Position numbers and translations under genes: made by a program
In this document: positions 8,137 through 16,678 of the stretch, in pieces
Layout: every line of letters begins with the position of its first letter
Position numbering within the stretch: position 1 is the stretch's first letter
The notes under the pieces: model-generated
What the model was told of the DNA's origin: nothing
The model's input: only the letters and a program-made list of their open reading frames with translations
Database searches by the model: none
Assembly (NCBI RefSeq): GCF_024213195.1
Contig: NZ_JANAVF010000002.1
Coordinates: forward strand, 372,001 to 436,000
Origin: Streptomyces sp. TBY4
Lineage (GTDB): Bacteria; Actinomycetota; Actinomycetes; Streptomycetales; Streptomycetaceae
Direction: 5' to 3'
DNA: 64,000 nt

Positions 8137-9006
8137 ATGACGGGATTGACTGGGTTCGAGATCAACGGCGCGAGCGCCGCCGACATGGCGCTGATCCGGG
8201 ACTGGGCCGACGAGGAGGGCTGGAACCCCGGGGACTCCGACCGGTTCGCGTTCGCCGTCGCCGATCCGGGCGGATTCCTCGTCGGACGGCTCCGCGGGGA
8301 GCCGGTGGCCTGCATCTCGGCCGTGCGGTACGGCACCGGGTTCGGCTTCGTCGGCTTCTACATCGCTCGCCCCGAGGTCCGCGGCCAGGGGTACGGGATC
8401 CGGCTGTGGAGGGCCGGGATGGAGCGGCTCGACGGGCGGCTCGTCGGGCTGGACGGGGTGGTCGAGCAGCAGCAGAACTACCGCAAGTCCGGCTTCCGGT
8501 CGGCCTGGAACAACGTCCGCCACGAGGGGGTCCCCCGGGCGGCGGGGGAGCCCCCGCAAGCGGCGGCGCCCGGGGTGCGGATCGTGGACGCGGCCACCCT
8601 GCCCTTCGGGCAACTCGCCGCCTACGACCGGAGGTTCTTCCCCGCGCCGCGCGACGCCTTCCTCGCCGCCTGGGTCGGGCTGCCCGGCCGTACCGCCCTC
8701 GCCGCGGTCCGGGACGGCCGGGTCGAGGGGCTCGGAGTCGTCCGGCCGAGCAGCGGCGCCTCCCGGGTCGGCCCCCTCTACGCCGCCACCCCGGAGATCG
8801 CCGCCGCCCTGCTGCTCCGGCTCGCGGAGCGGACCTCCGGCGGCGCGGTCGCCGTGGACGTACCGGACGCCCACCCGCGCGCCGCCGCCCTGCTGGGCGG
8901 GCTGGGGCTGACCCCGACCTTCGAGACCGCCCGGATGTACACCGGCCAGGAGCCCGACCTCGACCTGATGGGCATGTACGGGGTCACGAGCCTGGAGCTG
9001 GGCTGA
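8137..9006 (+). CDS. GNAT N-acetyltransferase with C-terminal Acetyltransf_18-like domain
   Basis: 289 aa with two GNAT-like halves. The N-terminal half carries the acetyl-CoA loop VRGQGYGIRLWRAG after the strand GFGFVGFYIARPE. The C-terminal half (VRIVDAATLPFGQLAAYDRRFFPAPRDAFLAAWV...ALLGGLGLTPTFETARMYTG) matches the YitH/Acetyltransf_18 pattern. The substrate is probably a small amine but is unknown. Only a weak purine-rich ribosome site is visible before ATG 8137. Confidence 0.85.
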   Translation: MTGLTGFEINGASAADMALIRDWADEEGWNPGDSDRFAFAVADPGGFLVGRLRGEPVACISAVRYGTGFGFVGFYIARPEVRGQGYGIRLWRAGMERLDGRLVGLDGVVEQQQNYRKSGFRSAWNNVRHEGVPRAAGEPPQAAAPGVRIVDAATLPFGQLAAYDRRFFPAPRDAFLAAWVGLPGRTALAAVRDGRVEGLGVVRPSSGASRVGPLYAATPEIAAALLLRLAERTSGGAVAVDVPDAHPRAAALLGGLGLTPTFETARMYTGQEPDLDLMGMYGVTSLELG

Positions 9007-9036
9007 TCCCGGATCTCAGATCTCGGAATTCGGATC

Positions 9037-9480
9037 TCAGAGCGTGAAGATCGTGCCCGTGCTGTTCCACAGGGCGCACGGGTTCGCGTAGGTGTAGGAG
9101 TAGTTCAGCCGGCGGCCCTGCCACACGCCCTCCGCGGTGACGGTCACCGGGCTCCACTCACGGGTACACGCCGCGCCCGGGCGGGGCTCGGCGAGTCCGT
9201 CGAGCTCGGGGGCGTGGGCCTGTAACTCGGCGCACGCGGCGTCCGGGTCCGGGTGGGTGCCGCCGGGCCGGGGCGCGCAGACCAGGGTGACCGCGCGCAG
9301 CACCGTACCGGCCGCCGCGTCCTCGCCGTCGGTGACGCTCAGGACGAGCGCGGACGGGGCGTACAGGCTCTCGCCGCCGGAGGGCGCGGCTCCGGCGGCG
9401 CCCGAGCCGGCCAGTGCGGTGAGGGCGGTGAGCCCCATGGCGGCGGACGAAAGTGCCAGGGTCCTGGTGACGGATCGCAT
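9037..9480 (-). CDS. Secreted subtilisin-inhibitor-like (SSI family) protein, P1 Arg
   Basis: 147 aa from ATG 9480, with GAGGAG upstream. An N-terminal signal peptide (MRSVTRTLALSSAAMGLTALTALAGSGAAGA) precedes the inhibitor domain SLYAPSALVLSVTDGE. Four cysteines are spaced exactly as in SSI: 15 residues between the first pair and 30 between the second. In SSI the reactive P1 residue is two positions after the third cysteine; here the sequence is CTREWSPV, so P1 is Arg, which predicts trypsin-type rather than subtilisin-type inhibition. It ends in TIFTL like its relatives. It probably protects extracellular or mycelial proteins from endogenous serine proteases. Confidence 0.9.
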   Translation of the reverse strand: MRSVTRTLALSSAAMGLTALTALAGSGAAGAAPSGGESLYAPSALVLSVTDGEDAAAGTVLRAVTLVCAPRPGGTHPDPDAACAELQAHAPELDGLAEPRPGAACTREWSPVTVTAEGVWQGRRLNYSYTYANPCALWNSTGTIFTL

Positions 9481-9665
9481 GTCGAACACTCCTCGCGTCG
9501 TTGGGTCGGATAACGGACGCGAGTCTTGCCCATGCGGAACCGGAACGCCCGTTCGCACCTCCACTTCTCGTCACGCACCGCGCACGCATGACCGCAGACC
9601 GCAGCGGTGCGGAGTGGCTGACCTGTGGGGGAGCAGCCGGCGGAATCGGCCCGAACCCGACCGGA

Positions 9666-10124
9666 TCAGCTCGCGGCGAGGCGCGGGGCGTACGTGTCGA
9701 GGAGCCGGGTCCGGGTCTGGTGCAGCCGCATCGCGAGGACCCGCCCCACCCAGTGGCCGAGGGCGGACCCGAAGGCCGGATCGGCGTCCATGAGCATCCG
9801 TACGGTCGTGGCGTCGAACTCGTACGCGCGGACCGGCGTCATGGCCTCGGCGCCCAACTGCCACACGTACGGCGGGAACAGCCACGACCAGCCGACCAGT
9901 TCACCGGGGCCCAGGCTCTCGATGGGGGTGGGTCGGCGGCCCGGTACCGGGATCTCCAGGGTCACCGTGCCGGAGCGCACGATCCAGAAGGACTCCGCCC
10001 GGGTGCCCTCGTCGAAGATCCGCGCACCCTCGTGGAAATTGACCTCCCGGGCGTGCGACATCAACCGCCCGCGATGCTCGGTCGACAGGACGGCAGCGAT
10101 CCGGATGGGGGAAGGTGTGCTCAC
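9666..10124 (-). CDS. Cyclic-nucleotide-binding-domain (Crp-like effector) protein
   Basis: 152 aa from GTG 10124, chosen because CGGAGG lies 5 bases upstream. A single cNMP-binding beta-roll is visible: LMSHAREVNFHEGARIFDEGTRAESFWIVRSGTVTLEIPV...ESLGPGELVGWSWLFPPYVWQLGAEAMTPVRAYEFD, followed by helices. There is no C-terminal DNA-binding domain, so it is probably a stand-alone sensor or adaptor rather than a transcription factor. The ligand is unproven. Confidence 0.82.
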   Translation of the reverse strand: MSTPSPIRIAAVLSTEHRGRLMSHAREVNFHEGARIFDEGTRAESFWIVRSGTVTLEIPVPGRRPTPIESLGPGELVGWSWLFPPYVWQLGAEAMTPVRAYEFDATTVRMLMDADPAFGSALGHWVGRVLAMRLHQTRTRLLDTYAPRLAAS

Positions 10125-10234
10125 GACGGCCTCCGATCGGGACCCCCCGCTCCCACCAGTGTCGCCGACGCCGGGCCGATTCCGAGGTGTCCGTCTCCGG
10201 CGGATTCGGCCCGCTTCCGTCTGCTTCCGTCCGG

Positions 10235-10537
10235 TTACTCTTCGGCGCCGGCTTCGAGGCAGGCCAGCTCCATGGCGTCGAGGACGGCCTCGTGGCTGCG
10301 TCCGCTCAGTTCGGAGACGTTCTCGATCTGCGCAGTCGCCCAGGCCGCCAGGGTCATCACCAGCACGCGGAGCCCGTCGGTGCCGTATTCGGCGAGGATC
10401 TCGTCGGCGGTGTCCATCGCCTCCACCGGCACCCGCTCCGGTGGTTCCAGCCCGGCCAGCCCGCGGAGCAGGGTCAGGGTGCGGCGGGAGATCTCGGGGG
10501 TCATCCTCGCCAGCCGCGTGTCTTCGTCTTCGCTCAT
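10235..10537 (-). CDS. Hypothetical protein, 100 aa, acidic and helical
   Basis: Start at ATG 10537, with GGAG upstream. It is an acidic, mostly helical protein (MSEDEDTRLARMTPEISRR...VLVMTLAAWATAQIENVSELSGRSHEAVLDAMELACLEAG). No recognised domain or membrane segment. The codon pattern is normal for the window. It lies 110 bases upstream of the cNMP-binding gene on the same strand and could share its transcript. Confidence 0.6.
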   Translation of the reverse strand: MSEDEDTRLARMTPEISRRTLTLLRGLAGLEPPERVPVEAMDTADEILAEYGTDGLRVLVMTLAAWATAQIENVSELSGRSHEAVLDAMELACLEAGAEE

Positions 10538-10906
10538 CCCGCTCCGCCCCTCCGGTCCGCGCCCGCGCCCGCGTACGTCCCCGGGCGTGCGCTCCTGCCC
10601 GTGCCTGTGCCGTCCCCCCAGGGCACCGTAGAGGGTGCGGGCCCGGGTGGGGCGGCAATCGCGAGAACGGGCCCGGCGTCCCACGTTCCGGACGGGCGGG
10701 TACGGGTTCCCAGTGGTCCGGCGGCTCCTCGGCGCGGGGTGTCCGGAGCGATGCGATTTGGCATCAGATGGGTCAAGTGCGTTGCCCGGGAACGGGGTTC
10801 CCCCCGGGTGCCCGTGGCCGCGGGGGTGCACGTCTGTTTGATAGTTTCCGGCCATTCCGTTTTTCACGGTCCGTCATTCCGCATTCCATATCGAACTGGG
10901 GGGTTC
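10538..10906. other. 369-base intergenic region upstream of the secreted LamG protein
   Basis: Divergent spacer between the 100-aa hypothetical and the secreted protein. The right end (10840-10890) is markedly AT-richer, with GTTTGATAGTTTCC and TTCCGTTTTTCACGG, and probably carries the promoter. A GC dyad GGGAAC...GTTCCC lies near 10790-10805. No credible ORF seen on either strand. Confidence 0.4.
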
Positions 10907-13636
10907 ATGCGTAGATCCAGAGGGCTGGCAACCGCTCTCACCCTGGCCCTGGCCGGCACCTGCACGGCCATGGGCCTCGGCCTCACCGAAGAGGCCGCGG
11001 CCATCACCCCGCCGGTGGCCTTCACCGCCGACGAACTGCCCACCTGGCAGGCCAACGGGGTCGTCTGGGCCATGGCCGAGGCCGGCGACCAGGTCTTCGC
11101 CGGCGGCACCTTCTCCGTGGTGCGCCCGCCGGAAGGCACCGCCGGAACCGAGCAGGAGGCGGTGAACTTCGCGGCGTTCGACACCGCGACGGGCTCCCCG
11201 ACCTCCTGCAAGCTGTCCTTCACCGTGGGCTCCGGCATCGCCACCGTCCGCGCGCTCGTCCTGTCCCCGGACAAGGCGACCCTGTACGCCGGCGGCTACT
11301 TCGGCGCCGTCAACGGCACCGCGGTCTCCAGCATCGCCGCCATCGACGTGGCGAGCTGCACCGTGAAGACCGACTTCCGGCCCGCCTTCGCGGCCACCGT
11401 CCGGGCCCTCGCGGTCACCGGCGACACCGTGTACGCGGGCGGCGACTTCCTCACCGTCGCGGGCCAGCCCCGCGAGCGGTTCGCCGCGGTGGACGCGGCC
11501 GACGGCACGCTGAAGCCGTTCACCGCGAACGCCGACGAGCCGGGCCGGGCCATCGAGCTGACCCCGGACGGGCAGCACGTGCTGCTCGGCGGCGACTTCT
11601 TCACCGTGGGCGGTACGAACTCCCACGCGCTCGCCGTCGTCGACGCGACGACCGGCGCCGTCACCAAGGCCTACCCCGGGTTCATCGAGACCAACTCGGT
11701 GGTCAAGGACATCGCCACCGACGCGACCGGCTTCTACACCGGCAACGAGGGGACGGGCGGAGGCGTCTTCGACGGCCGGATCGCCCTGAACCTCAGCGAC
11801 TTCGGCCAGCGCTGGCGCGACACCTGCCTCGGGGCGACCCAGGCCGTGCTCCCGTACCAGGACGTGCTCTACAGCGCCTCGCACGCGCACGACTGCTCCG
11901 GCATCGGCGAGTTCCCGGACGGCCGGCGCTACCACCTGCTGGCCCAGCCGACCACCGCGACCGGCAAGCTGGGCTGGGCTCCCGACACCAACGACGGCAT
12001 CGGCGAGGGCATCGGTCCGCGCGTGATGGCGGTCGGTTCCAAGGGCGGCGTCCAGTACATGTGGGTCGGCGGTGAGTTCACCACCGTCAACGGCGCGGCG
12101 CAGCAGAGCCTGACGCGCTTCGCCTCCACCGGGGACACGGGCGCGCCCAGCGTCCCGCTGGCGAGCGCCGTGAGCTTCAAGCCCGGTGAGGCGCAGGTGC
12201 GCTGGCGCACCAGCCTCGACCTGGACGACAGCACCCTCACCTACAAGATCTACCGCAACGGCTCGGCGACGCCGATCGCCACCGTCGCGGCGGACTCGCT
12301 CTTCTTCCGCCGCCCGCAGGCCTCCTGGACCGACACCACGGTCGCCGCGGGGCAGTCCTACACCTACCGGGTGACCGCCTCCGACGAGGCCGGCAACACC
12401 AGCGCCCTGTCGGCGACGGCGAGCGTGACGGTGCCGAACTCGGCCGAGGCGTACCCGAGCGCGGTCCGCGCGGACGGCGCCCAGCTGTTCTGGCGCTACG
12501 ACGAGTCGGCGCTGCCCTTCGTCGCGGACTCCTCGGACGGCAACCAGAACGGTGTGCACCTGAACGCCCCCGCCCTGCGCCAGGCGCCGGGCGCGGTCTC
12601 GGGTGCGAGCACGGCCATCGGCTTCAACGGCACGGACACCCAGGTCTACGGGGACAAGCGCCAGAACGTCGGCTCCGCCTACAGCATCGAGACCTGGTTC
12701 AAGACGAACACCACCACGGGCGGCAAGCTCATCGGGTTCGGCAACAACCAGGCCCGCGGCAGCAGTCAGTACGACAAGCACATCTACATGACCAACGACG
12801 GCCGGCTCGTCTACGGCGTGTACAGCGGCGGCACCCACACCGTCACGACCACCGCCGCGTACAACGACAACCAGTGGCACCACGTCGTCGCGACCCAGGG
12901 TCCGGGCGGCATGACCCTGTACGTGGACGGAGTCCAGAAGGGCACGCTGGGCTTCACCGGGCACGAGAACTTCGCCGGCTACTGGCACGTCGGCGGCGAC
13001 AGCCTCGGCGGCTGGCCGGACCGTCCGGTCAGCGAGTACTGGGCGGGCCAGCTGGACGAGACCGCCGTCTACCCGACGGTCCTGAGCGCGGCCCAGGTGC
13101 AGAACCACCACGCCCTGGCCTCCGCCCCCGCCGACTCCGTCGTCGAGGTCCAGGCCGCCGAGGACACGTACGCCAACGCGGGCGCCCCGGGCACCAACTA
13201 CGGGACCTCCGCCTCGCTCGCGGTCCGCGGAACCTCGTTCTACGCGAGCTACCTGCGGTTCAACCTGCCCGCGGCCCCCGCCGGCACGGTGCTCAAGGCG
13301 GCCACGCTGAGCGTGAAGACCAGCACCCAGACCGGGGCCGGTACGACGGACACGGTCTCCGTGCTCCCGGTCACCGGCTCCTGGACGGAGGCCGGGACCA
13401 CCTACACCAACCGCCCGGCGCTCGGCGCTCCGGCGCTCGGCAGCTTCGCGGGCTTCGCGGAGGGCTCGGCCGTCCACACGACCGGCCTGGACAAGGCCAC
13501 CCTCGCCGGGGCGCTCGGCGGCGCCTACAGCCTGGCGCTGACCAGCGCCGGGACGGACGCGCTGTGGCTGTGGTCCTCGGAGGCCCCGGCCAACGAGGGC
13601 TCGCCGAAGCTGACCCTCACCTTCGGCGCGCCGTAG
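10907..13636 (+). CDS. Secreted protein: beta-propeller, Fn3, LamG and DNRLRE/CBM96-like domains
   Basis: 909 aa; ATG 10907 follows GGGGGG. A signal peptide covers about residues 1-32 (MRRSRGLATALTLALAGTCTAMGLGLTEEAAA). Residues about 35-405 hold repeated VYAGGDF/LYAGGYFGAVNG/LLGGDFFTVGG units of the delta-60/DUF5122 propeller type. A fibronectin-III domain spans about 410-510. A LamG/concanavalin-like domain spans about 525-730 (AYSIETWFKTN...YDNQWHHVVATQGP...LYVDGVQKGTL). The C-terminus (745-909) is DNRLRE/CBM96-like (AAEDTYANAGAPGTNYGTSASLAVRG...YLRFNLP). It is probably an extracellular carbohydrate- or surface-binding protein; no catalytic motif seen. A perfect terminator follows. Confidence 0.85.
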   Translation: MRRSRGLATALTLALAGTCTAMGLGLTEEAAAITPPVAFTADELPTWQANGVVWAMAEAGDQVFAGGTFSVVRPPEGTAGTEQEAVNFAAFDTATGSPTSCKLSFTVGSGIATVRALVLSPDKATLYAGGYFGAVNGTAVSSIAAIDVASCTVKTDFRPAFAATVRALAVTGDTVYAGGDFLTVAGQPRERFAAVDAADGTLKPFTANADEPGRAIELTPDGQHVLLGGDFFTVGGTNSHALAVVDATTGAVTKAYPGFIETNSVVKDIATDATGFYTGNEGTGGGVFDGRIALNLSDFGQRWRDTCLGATQAVLPYQDVLYSASHAHDCSGIGEFPDGRRYHLLAQPTTATGKLGWAPDTNDGIGEGIGPRVMAVGSKGGVQYMWVGGEFTTVNGAAQQSLTRFASTGDTGAPSVPLASAVSFKPGEAQVRWRTSLDLDDSTLTYKIYRNGSATPIATVAADSLFFRRPQASWTDTTVAAGQSYTYRVTASDEAGNTSALSATASVTVPNSAEAYPSAVRADGAQLFWRYDESALPFVADSSDGNQNGVHLNAPALRQAPGAVSGASTAIGFNGTDTQVYGDKRQNVGSAYSIETWFKTNTTTGGKLIGFGNNQARGSSQYDKHIYMTNDGRLVYGVYSGGTHTVTTTAAYNDNQWHHVVATQGPGGMTLYVDGVQKGTLGFTGHENFAGYWHVGGDSLGGWPDRPVSEYWAGQLDETAVYPTVLSAAQVQNHHALASAPADSVVEVQAAEDTYANAGAPGTNYGTSASLAVRGTSFYASYLRFNLPAAPAGTVLKAATLSVKTSTQTGAGTTDTVSVLPVTGSWTEAGTTYTNRPALGAPALGSFAGFAEGSAVHTTGLDKATLAGALGGAYSLALTSAGTDALWLWSSEAPANEGSPKLTLTFGAP

Positions 13637-13654
13637 CCGGAGGGGTTCTCGTAC

Positions 13655-13691
13655 GCGGCGGCCGGGGCGGTTCCTTCGCCCCGGCCGCCGC
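13655..13691 (+). terminator. Intrinsic terminator
   Basis: Perfect 15-bp stem GCGGCGGCCGGGGCG (13655-13669) with its complement at 13677-13691 and a 7-nt loop, 19 bases after the LamG protein stop. It lies between convergent genes (the ArsR gene ends at 13725) and may work in both directions. Confidence 0.8.
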
Positions 13692-13724
13692 TGCGATTTC
13701 CCCGCCCGGCCGCCGCTGTGGCTC

Positions 13725-14060
13725 CTACGCCCGGCCGCCGTGGTGGACGTGTGCCAGGACCTGGCGCAGCAGGGCGGCGACGTGCGCGTCGTGGAGTTCG
13801 TAGATCACGCTGCGCCCGTCGCGGCGGCCGCTCACCAGGTCGAGGTGGCGCAGGAGCCGCAGGTGGTTCGAGACGGTGGGCTGGCCGAGGTCGAGCGCCT
13901 CGGCCAGCTCGCCGACCGAGCAGGGGGCGTGCAGCAGGCGGGCGAGGATGCGGATCCGGGCCGGGGAGGCCAGGCCCTGCAGGACCTCGGCCACGGCCGC
14001 GGCGTCCGCTTCGGTGAGCGTTTCCGGGTCGGTGGGCGGTTCCGGTTCCATGCCGGCCAC
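13725..14060 (-). CDS. ArsR/SmtB-family metal-responsive repressor with alpha5 (CzrA-type) site
   Basis: 111 aa winged-helix protein (LQGLASPARIRILARLLHAPCSVGELAEALDLGQPTVSNHLRLLRHLDLVSGRRDGRSVIYELHDAHVAALLRQVLAHVHHG). The C-terminal helix carries D91-x-H93-x10-H104-x2-H107, which fits the D-H-H-H alpha5 zinc/cobalt site of CzrA; SmtB has Glu in the last position. The alpha3 cysteine pair of arsenic or cadmium sensors is absent. It is divergent from the P-type ATPase, with an inverted repeat between them, so it very likely represses the exporter until Zn(II) or Co(II) binds. ATG at 14051 is an alternative start. Confidence 0.9.
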   Translation of the reverse strand: MAGMEPEPPTDPETLTEADAAAVAEVLQGLASPARIRILARLLHAPCSVGELAEALDLGQPTVSNHLRLLRHLDLVSGRRDGRSVIYELHDAHVAALLRQVLAHVHHGGRA

Positions 14061-14092
14061 TTTAGATCAGGGCATCTCCAGGTTCATATATT

Positions 14093-14112
14093 TCAACATG
14101 CTGATATGTTGA
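14093..14112. promoter_or_regulatory. Inverted repeat, probable ArsR operator overlapping the ATPase promoter
   Basis: TCAACAT (14093-14099), 6-base spacer, ATGTTGA (14106-14112): a perfect 7-6-7 repeat in the only AT-rich stretch between the divergent ArsR and ATPase genes. The right arm ends 4 bases before the ATPase ATG (14117). No Shine-Dalgarno is present. A -10-like TATGTT at 14105-14110 would place transcription start at about 14117, so the ATPase mRNA may be leaderless and the bound repressor would cover the -10 element. Confidence 0.65.
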
Positions 14113-14116
14113 TGTC

Positions 14117-16159
14117 ATGACTGAGACCGAGAACGCGACCACGAGCGGTGGTGTGACCACCCACCGCCACGGATTCCTGGGCGAGCGCGCGGAGCTGGTC
14201 AGCGCCCTGCTCGCCCTCGCCGCCTACCTCACGGGCCTCACCCTCCAGCTCACCGGCCACGGAGGCCCCGTCCCGCAGTCCCTCTTCATCGCGGCGTACG
14301 CCTTCGGCGGGTTCTTCACCCTCCGCGAGGCCCTCGTCGCCGTACGCGCCGGCCGCTTCCAGGTCGACTTCCTCATGCTCGTCGCCGCCGCCGGCGCCGC
14401 CGCGATCGGGCGCTGGGAGGAGGGGGCCGTCCTGCTCGTCCTGTTCAGCCTCGGCCACGCCCTCGAGGGCTACGCCATGGGCCGGGCCCGCCGCTCCATC
14501 GAAGCCCTCGGCGAGCTGGCCCCCCGTACCGCCCTGGTGCGCCGCGGTGCGGGGGCGCCGGTGGAGGTCCCGGTCGAGGAGCTGGTCGTCGGCGACACCG
14601 TCGTCGTCCGCCCCCACACCCGGGTCCCGGCCGACGGATTCGTCGCCGCCGGCACCAGCAGCGTGGACCAGTCGCCCATCACCGGCGAGAGCGTCCCCGT
14701 CGGCAAGATCCCCGTCGCCGACCGGGCCGCGGCCCTCGCCGACCCGGGCGCGGCCGGTCCGGACAGCCGCGTCTACGCCGGCACGGTCAACGGCTCCGGC
14801 GCCCTCGACATCGCCGTCACCCGGCTCGCCGGGGACAACACCCTGGCCAGGGTCGTCAAGCTGGTCCAGGACGCCGATCAGCGCACCTCGCCGACCCAGC
14901 GGTTCACCGAGCGGTTCACGAAGTTCTTCGTACCCGGTGTCCTCGTGCTCGTTGCCGTGCTGCTCGCCGTCGGCGCGCTCACCGGCGAGCCCTTCGCCGA
15001 CACCTTCTACCGCGCCATGGCCGTCCTCGTCGCCGCCAGCCCGTGCGCCCTGGCCATCGCCACCCCGGCCGCCGTACTCAGCGCGGTGGGCCGGGCGGCG
15101 CGCGGGGGAGTCCTGGTCAAGGGCGGGGCGCCGCTGGAGGAGTTCGGCCGGCTGCGGACCATCGCCTTCGACAAGACCGGCACCCTGACCGAGGGCCGGC
15201 CCCGCCTCACCGAGATCGAGCCCGTCCACCCCGCCGGGCGCGAGGAGCTCCTGCGCACCGCCGTCGCTGCGCAGCGCCTCAGTGACCACCCGCTCGCGCA
15301 GGCCGTGGTCCGCGACGGCACGGGCCTCCTGGAGGGGCAGCAGCCGGCCCCGTCCGGGGCCGTCCCCTCCACATCCGAAGCGGGGAACCTGCGGGCCGTC
15401 ATCGGCCGCGGCATCGTCGCCGAGCTCGAAGGGGAGGCCGTCCACATCGGCAGCCTGGCCTACGCCGACTCCCTCGCGGGTCCGCCCGTACCGGCCGGGC
15501 TCCGCGACCGTACGGAGGAACTCGCCCGGACCGGCCGCACCACCATGCTGGTACGCCGGGGCGACCGCTGGCTCGGCACGCTCGGGCTGATGGACGCCCC
15601 GCGCCCCGAGGCCGCCGCGGCGGTGGCCGCCCTGCGCGGGCTCGGGGTGCGGCGGACCGTGATGCTGTCCGGCGACGACCAGCGGGTGGCCGACGCGGTG
15701 GGCCGCGCGGTCGGCATGGACGAGGTCCGGGGCGGCCTGCTGCCCGAGGACAAGGTCGCCGAGGTGACCCGGCTGCGCCGCAGGGACCGTACGGCGATGA
15801 TCGGTGACGGAGTGAACGATGCCCCGGCCATGGCCGGCGCCACGGTCGGCGTGGCGATGGGCGCGGCCGGGTCGGCCGTGGCCCTGGAGACGGCGGACAT
15901 CGCCCTGATGTCCGACGACCTGCGCCGGCTCCCCTTCATCACCGGCCTCAGCCGTCGCGCGAGCCGCATCATCCGCCAGAACCTCTGGCTGAGCCTCGGC
16001 ATCGTGGCGGTGCTCGTCCCGGCCACCGCCCTGGGCCTCGGCATCGGCCCGGCGGTCCTGGTCCACGAGGGCTCCACCCTCGTGGTCGTCGCCAACGCGC
16101 TGCGGCTGCTGCGCTACGCGGACCGGTCCGAGGGGGTGGACGTGTCGTCGAAGGCGTAG
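14117..16159 (+). CDS. Heavy-metal P1B-4-type ATPase (Co/Zn/Fe exporter)
   Basis: 680 aa integral membrane ATPase. Motifs: the TGES actuator loop, SPC at 308-310 in the metal-binding helix, the phosphorylation site DKTGT at D352, the HP motif (SDHPLAQAVV), GDGVNDAP, and HEGST at 650-654 in a late helix. SPC with HEGxT is the signature of the P1B-4 (CoaT/CtpD-like) group, which exports Co(II), Zn(II) or Fe(II), not Cu(I) (CPC). The N-terminus has a short His-containing segment but no HMA domain, as usual for this group. Divergent from its probable ArsR repressor; its 3' end overlaps the DUF3224 gene on the other strand by 46 bases. Confidence 0.93.
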   Translation: MTETENATTSGGVTTHRHGFLGERAELVSALLALAAYLTGLTLQLTGHGGPVPQSLFIAAYAFGGFFTLREALVAVRAGRFQVDFLMLVAAAGAAAIGRWEEGAVLLVLFSLGHALEGYAMGRARRSIEALGELAPRTALVRRGAGAPVEVPVEELVVGDTVVVRPHTRVPADGFVAAGTSSVDQSPITGESVPVGKIPVADRAAALADPGAAGPDSRVYAGTVNGSGALDIAVTRLAGDNTLARVVKLVQDADQRTSPTQRFTERFTKFFVPGVLVLVAVLLAVGALTGEPFADTFYRAMAVLVAASPCALAIATPAAVLSAVGRAARGGVLVKGGAPLEEFGRLRTIAFDKTGTLTEGRPRLTEIEPVHPAGREELLRTAVAAQRLSDHPLAQAVVRDGTGLLEGQQPAPSGAVPSTSEAGNLRAVIGRGIVAELEGEAVHIGSLAYADSLAGPPVPAGLRDRTEELARTGRTTMLVRRGDRWLGTLGLMDAPRPEAAAAVAALRGLGVRRTVMLSGDDQRVADAVGRAVGMDEVRGGLLPEDKVAEVTRLRRRDRTAMIGDGVNDAPAMAGATVGVAMGAAGSAVALETADIALMSDDLRRLPFITGLSRRASRIIRQNLWLSLGIVAVLVPATALGLGIGPAVLVHEGSTLVVVANALRLLRYADRSEGVDVSSKA

Positions 16160-16575
16160 TCGAAGGTGTACTCCACCGAGGTGTCGCCGTAGCGGTGGGC
16201 GAAGGAGCCGGAGCCGCCGAGACCGGTCAGGCCACCGGTGCCCGAGCCGGGGAGCACGGTGAAGCGGCAGTGGGTGCCGGTGGCGTCGAAGGTGCCGTGT
16301 TCCTCCAGGACGAAGGCGCCTTCGCGGCCGTCGACGGTACCGGTGACCAGCTCCAGGCCGGTGAAGGTGCCGGTGCTCTCGCCCGTGTAGGCCACGGTGT
16401 AGGCGCAGGCCGTGGCGGGGGCGGTGAGGGCGCCGGTGAAGGCGTTGGTGACCGTGGCGCGGGCCAGGCGGGGGAAGACGCCTTCCGGGCCGACCGGGTG
16501 CTCCTCCCAGTCCTTGAAGGTGAAACCGTTGGCGGTGGGTGCGGTGGGTGCGGTCGTGCGGGCGGTCGTGGGCAC
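16114..16575 (-). CDS. DUF3224 family protein
   Basis: 153 aa from GTG 16575, preceded by AGGAGG. The pattern FKDWEEHPVGPEGVFPRLARATVTNAFTGAL...YTGESTGTFTGLELVTGTVDGREGAFVLEEHGTFDATGTHCRFTVLPGSGTGGLTGLGGSGSF is characteristic of DUF3224, a beta-barrel family of unknown function. The extra C-terminal tail runs 46 bases into the convergent ATPase gene. It is divergent from the YafY-type regulator at 16679, with a large palindrome between them, so it is the likely regulated target. Confidence 0.88.
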   Translation of the reverse strand: MPTTARTTAPTAPTANGFTFKDWEEHPVGPEGVFPRLARATVTNAFTGALTAPATACAYTVAYTGESTGTFTGLELVTGTVDGREGAFVLEEHGTFDATGTHCRFTVLPGSGTGGLTGLGGSGSFAHRYGDTSVEYTFDYAFDDTSTPSDRSA

Positions 16576-16634
16576 GGGGGCCTCCTGGTGTGGTCCTGCG
16601 GGCCGGCGGCGGCCCGTCCGTCCACAGCCTGGTG

Positions 16635-16665
16635 GGCATACCTGCCACCTCCTGTCAGGTATGCC
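16635..16665. promoter_or_regulatory. 31-bp palindrome, probable operator of the YafY/WYL regulator
   Basis: GGCATACCTG (16635-16644) and CAGGTATGCC (16656-16665) are perfect complements; three more bases on each inner side pair with one mismatch, giving 13-bp arms around a 5-base centre. It sits between the divergent DUF3224 (start 16575) and regulator (start 16679) genes and ends 13 bases before the regulator ATG. It covers the alternative ATG at 16661, which argues for the later start. Confidence 0.7.
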
Positions 16666-16678
16666 GGACAATGACCGC

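Noticed and set aside
6268..8874. 868-codon minus-strand frame over the sirtuin, ATP-grasp and GNAT genes
   Set aside because: It lies in a different frame from the sirtuin and antisense to the ATP-grasp and GNAT genes; no recognisable domain.
10115..10906. Upstream in-frame extension of the 909-aa secreted protein
   Set aside because: A clean signal peptide with GGGGGG ribosome site begins at 10907; the extension would bury it and overlaps two genes on the other strand.
16661..16663. Earlier ATG as start of the YafY-type regulator
   Set aside because: It lies inside the 31-bp operator palindrome and has no ribosome site; ATG 16679 gives the usual N-terminus.
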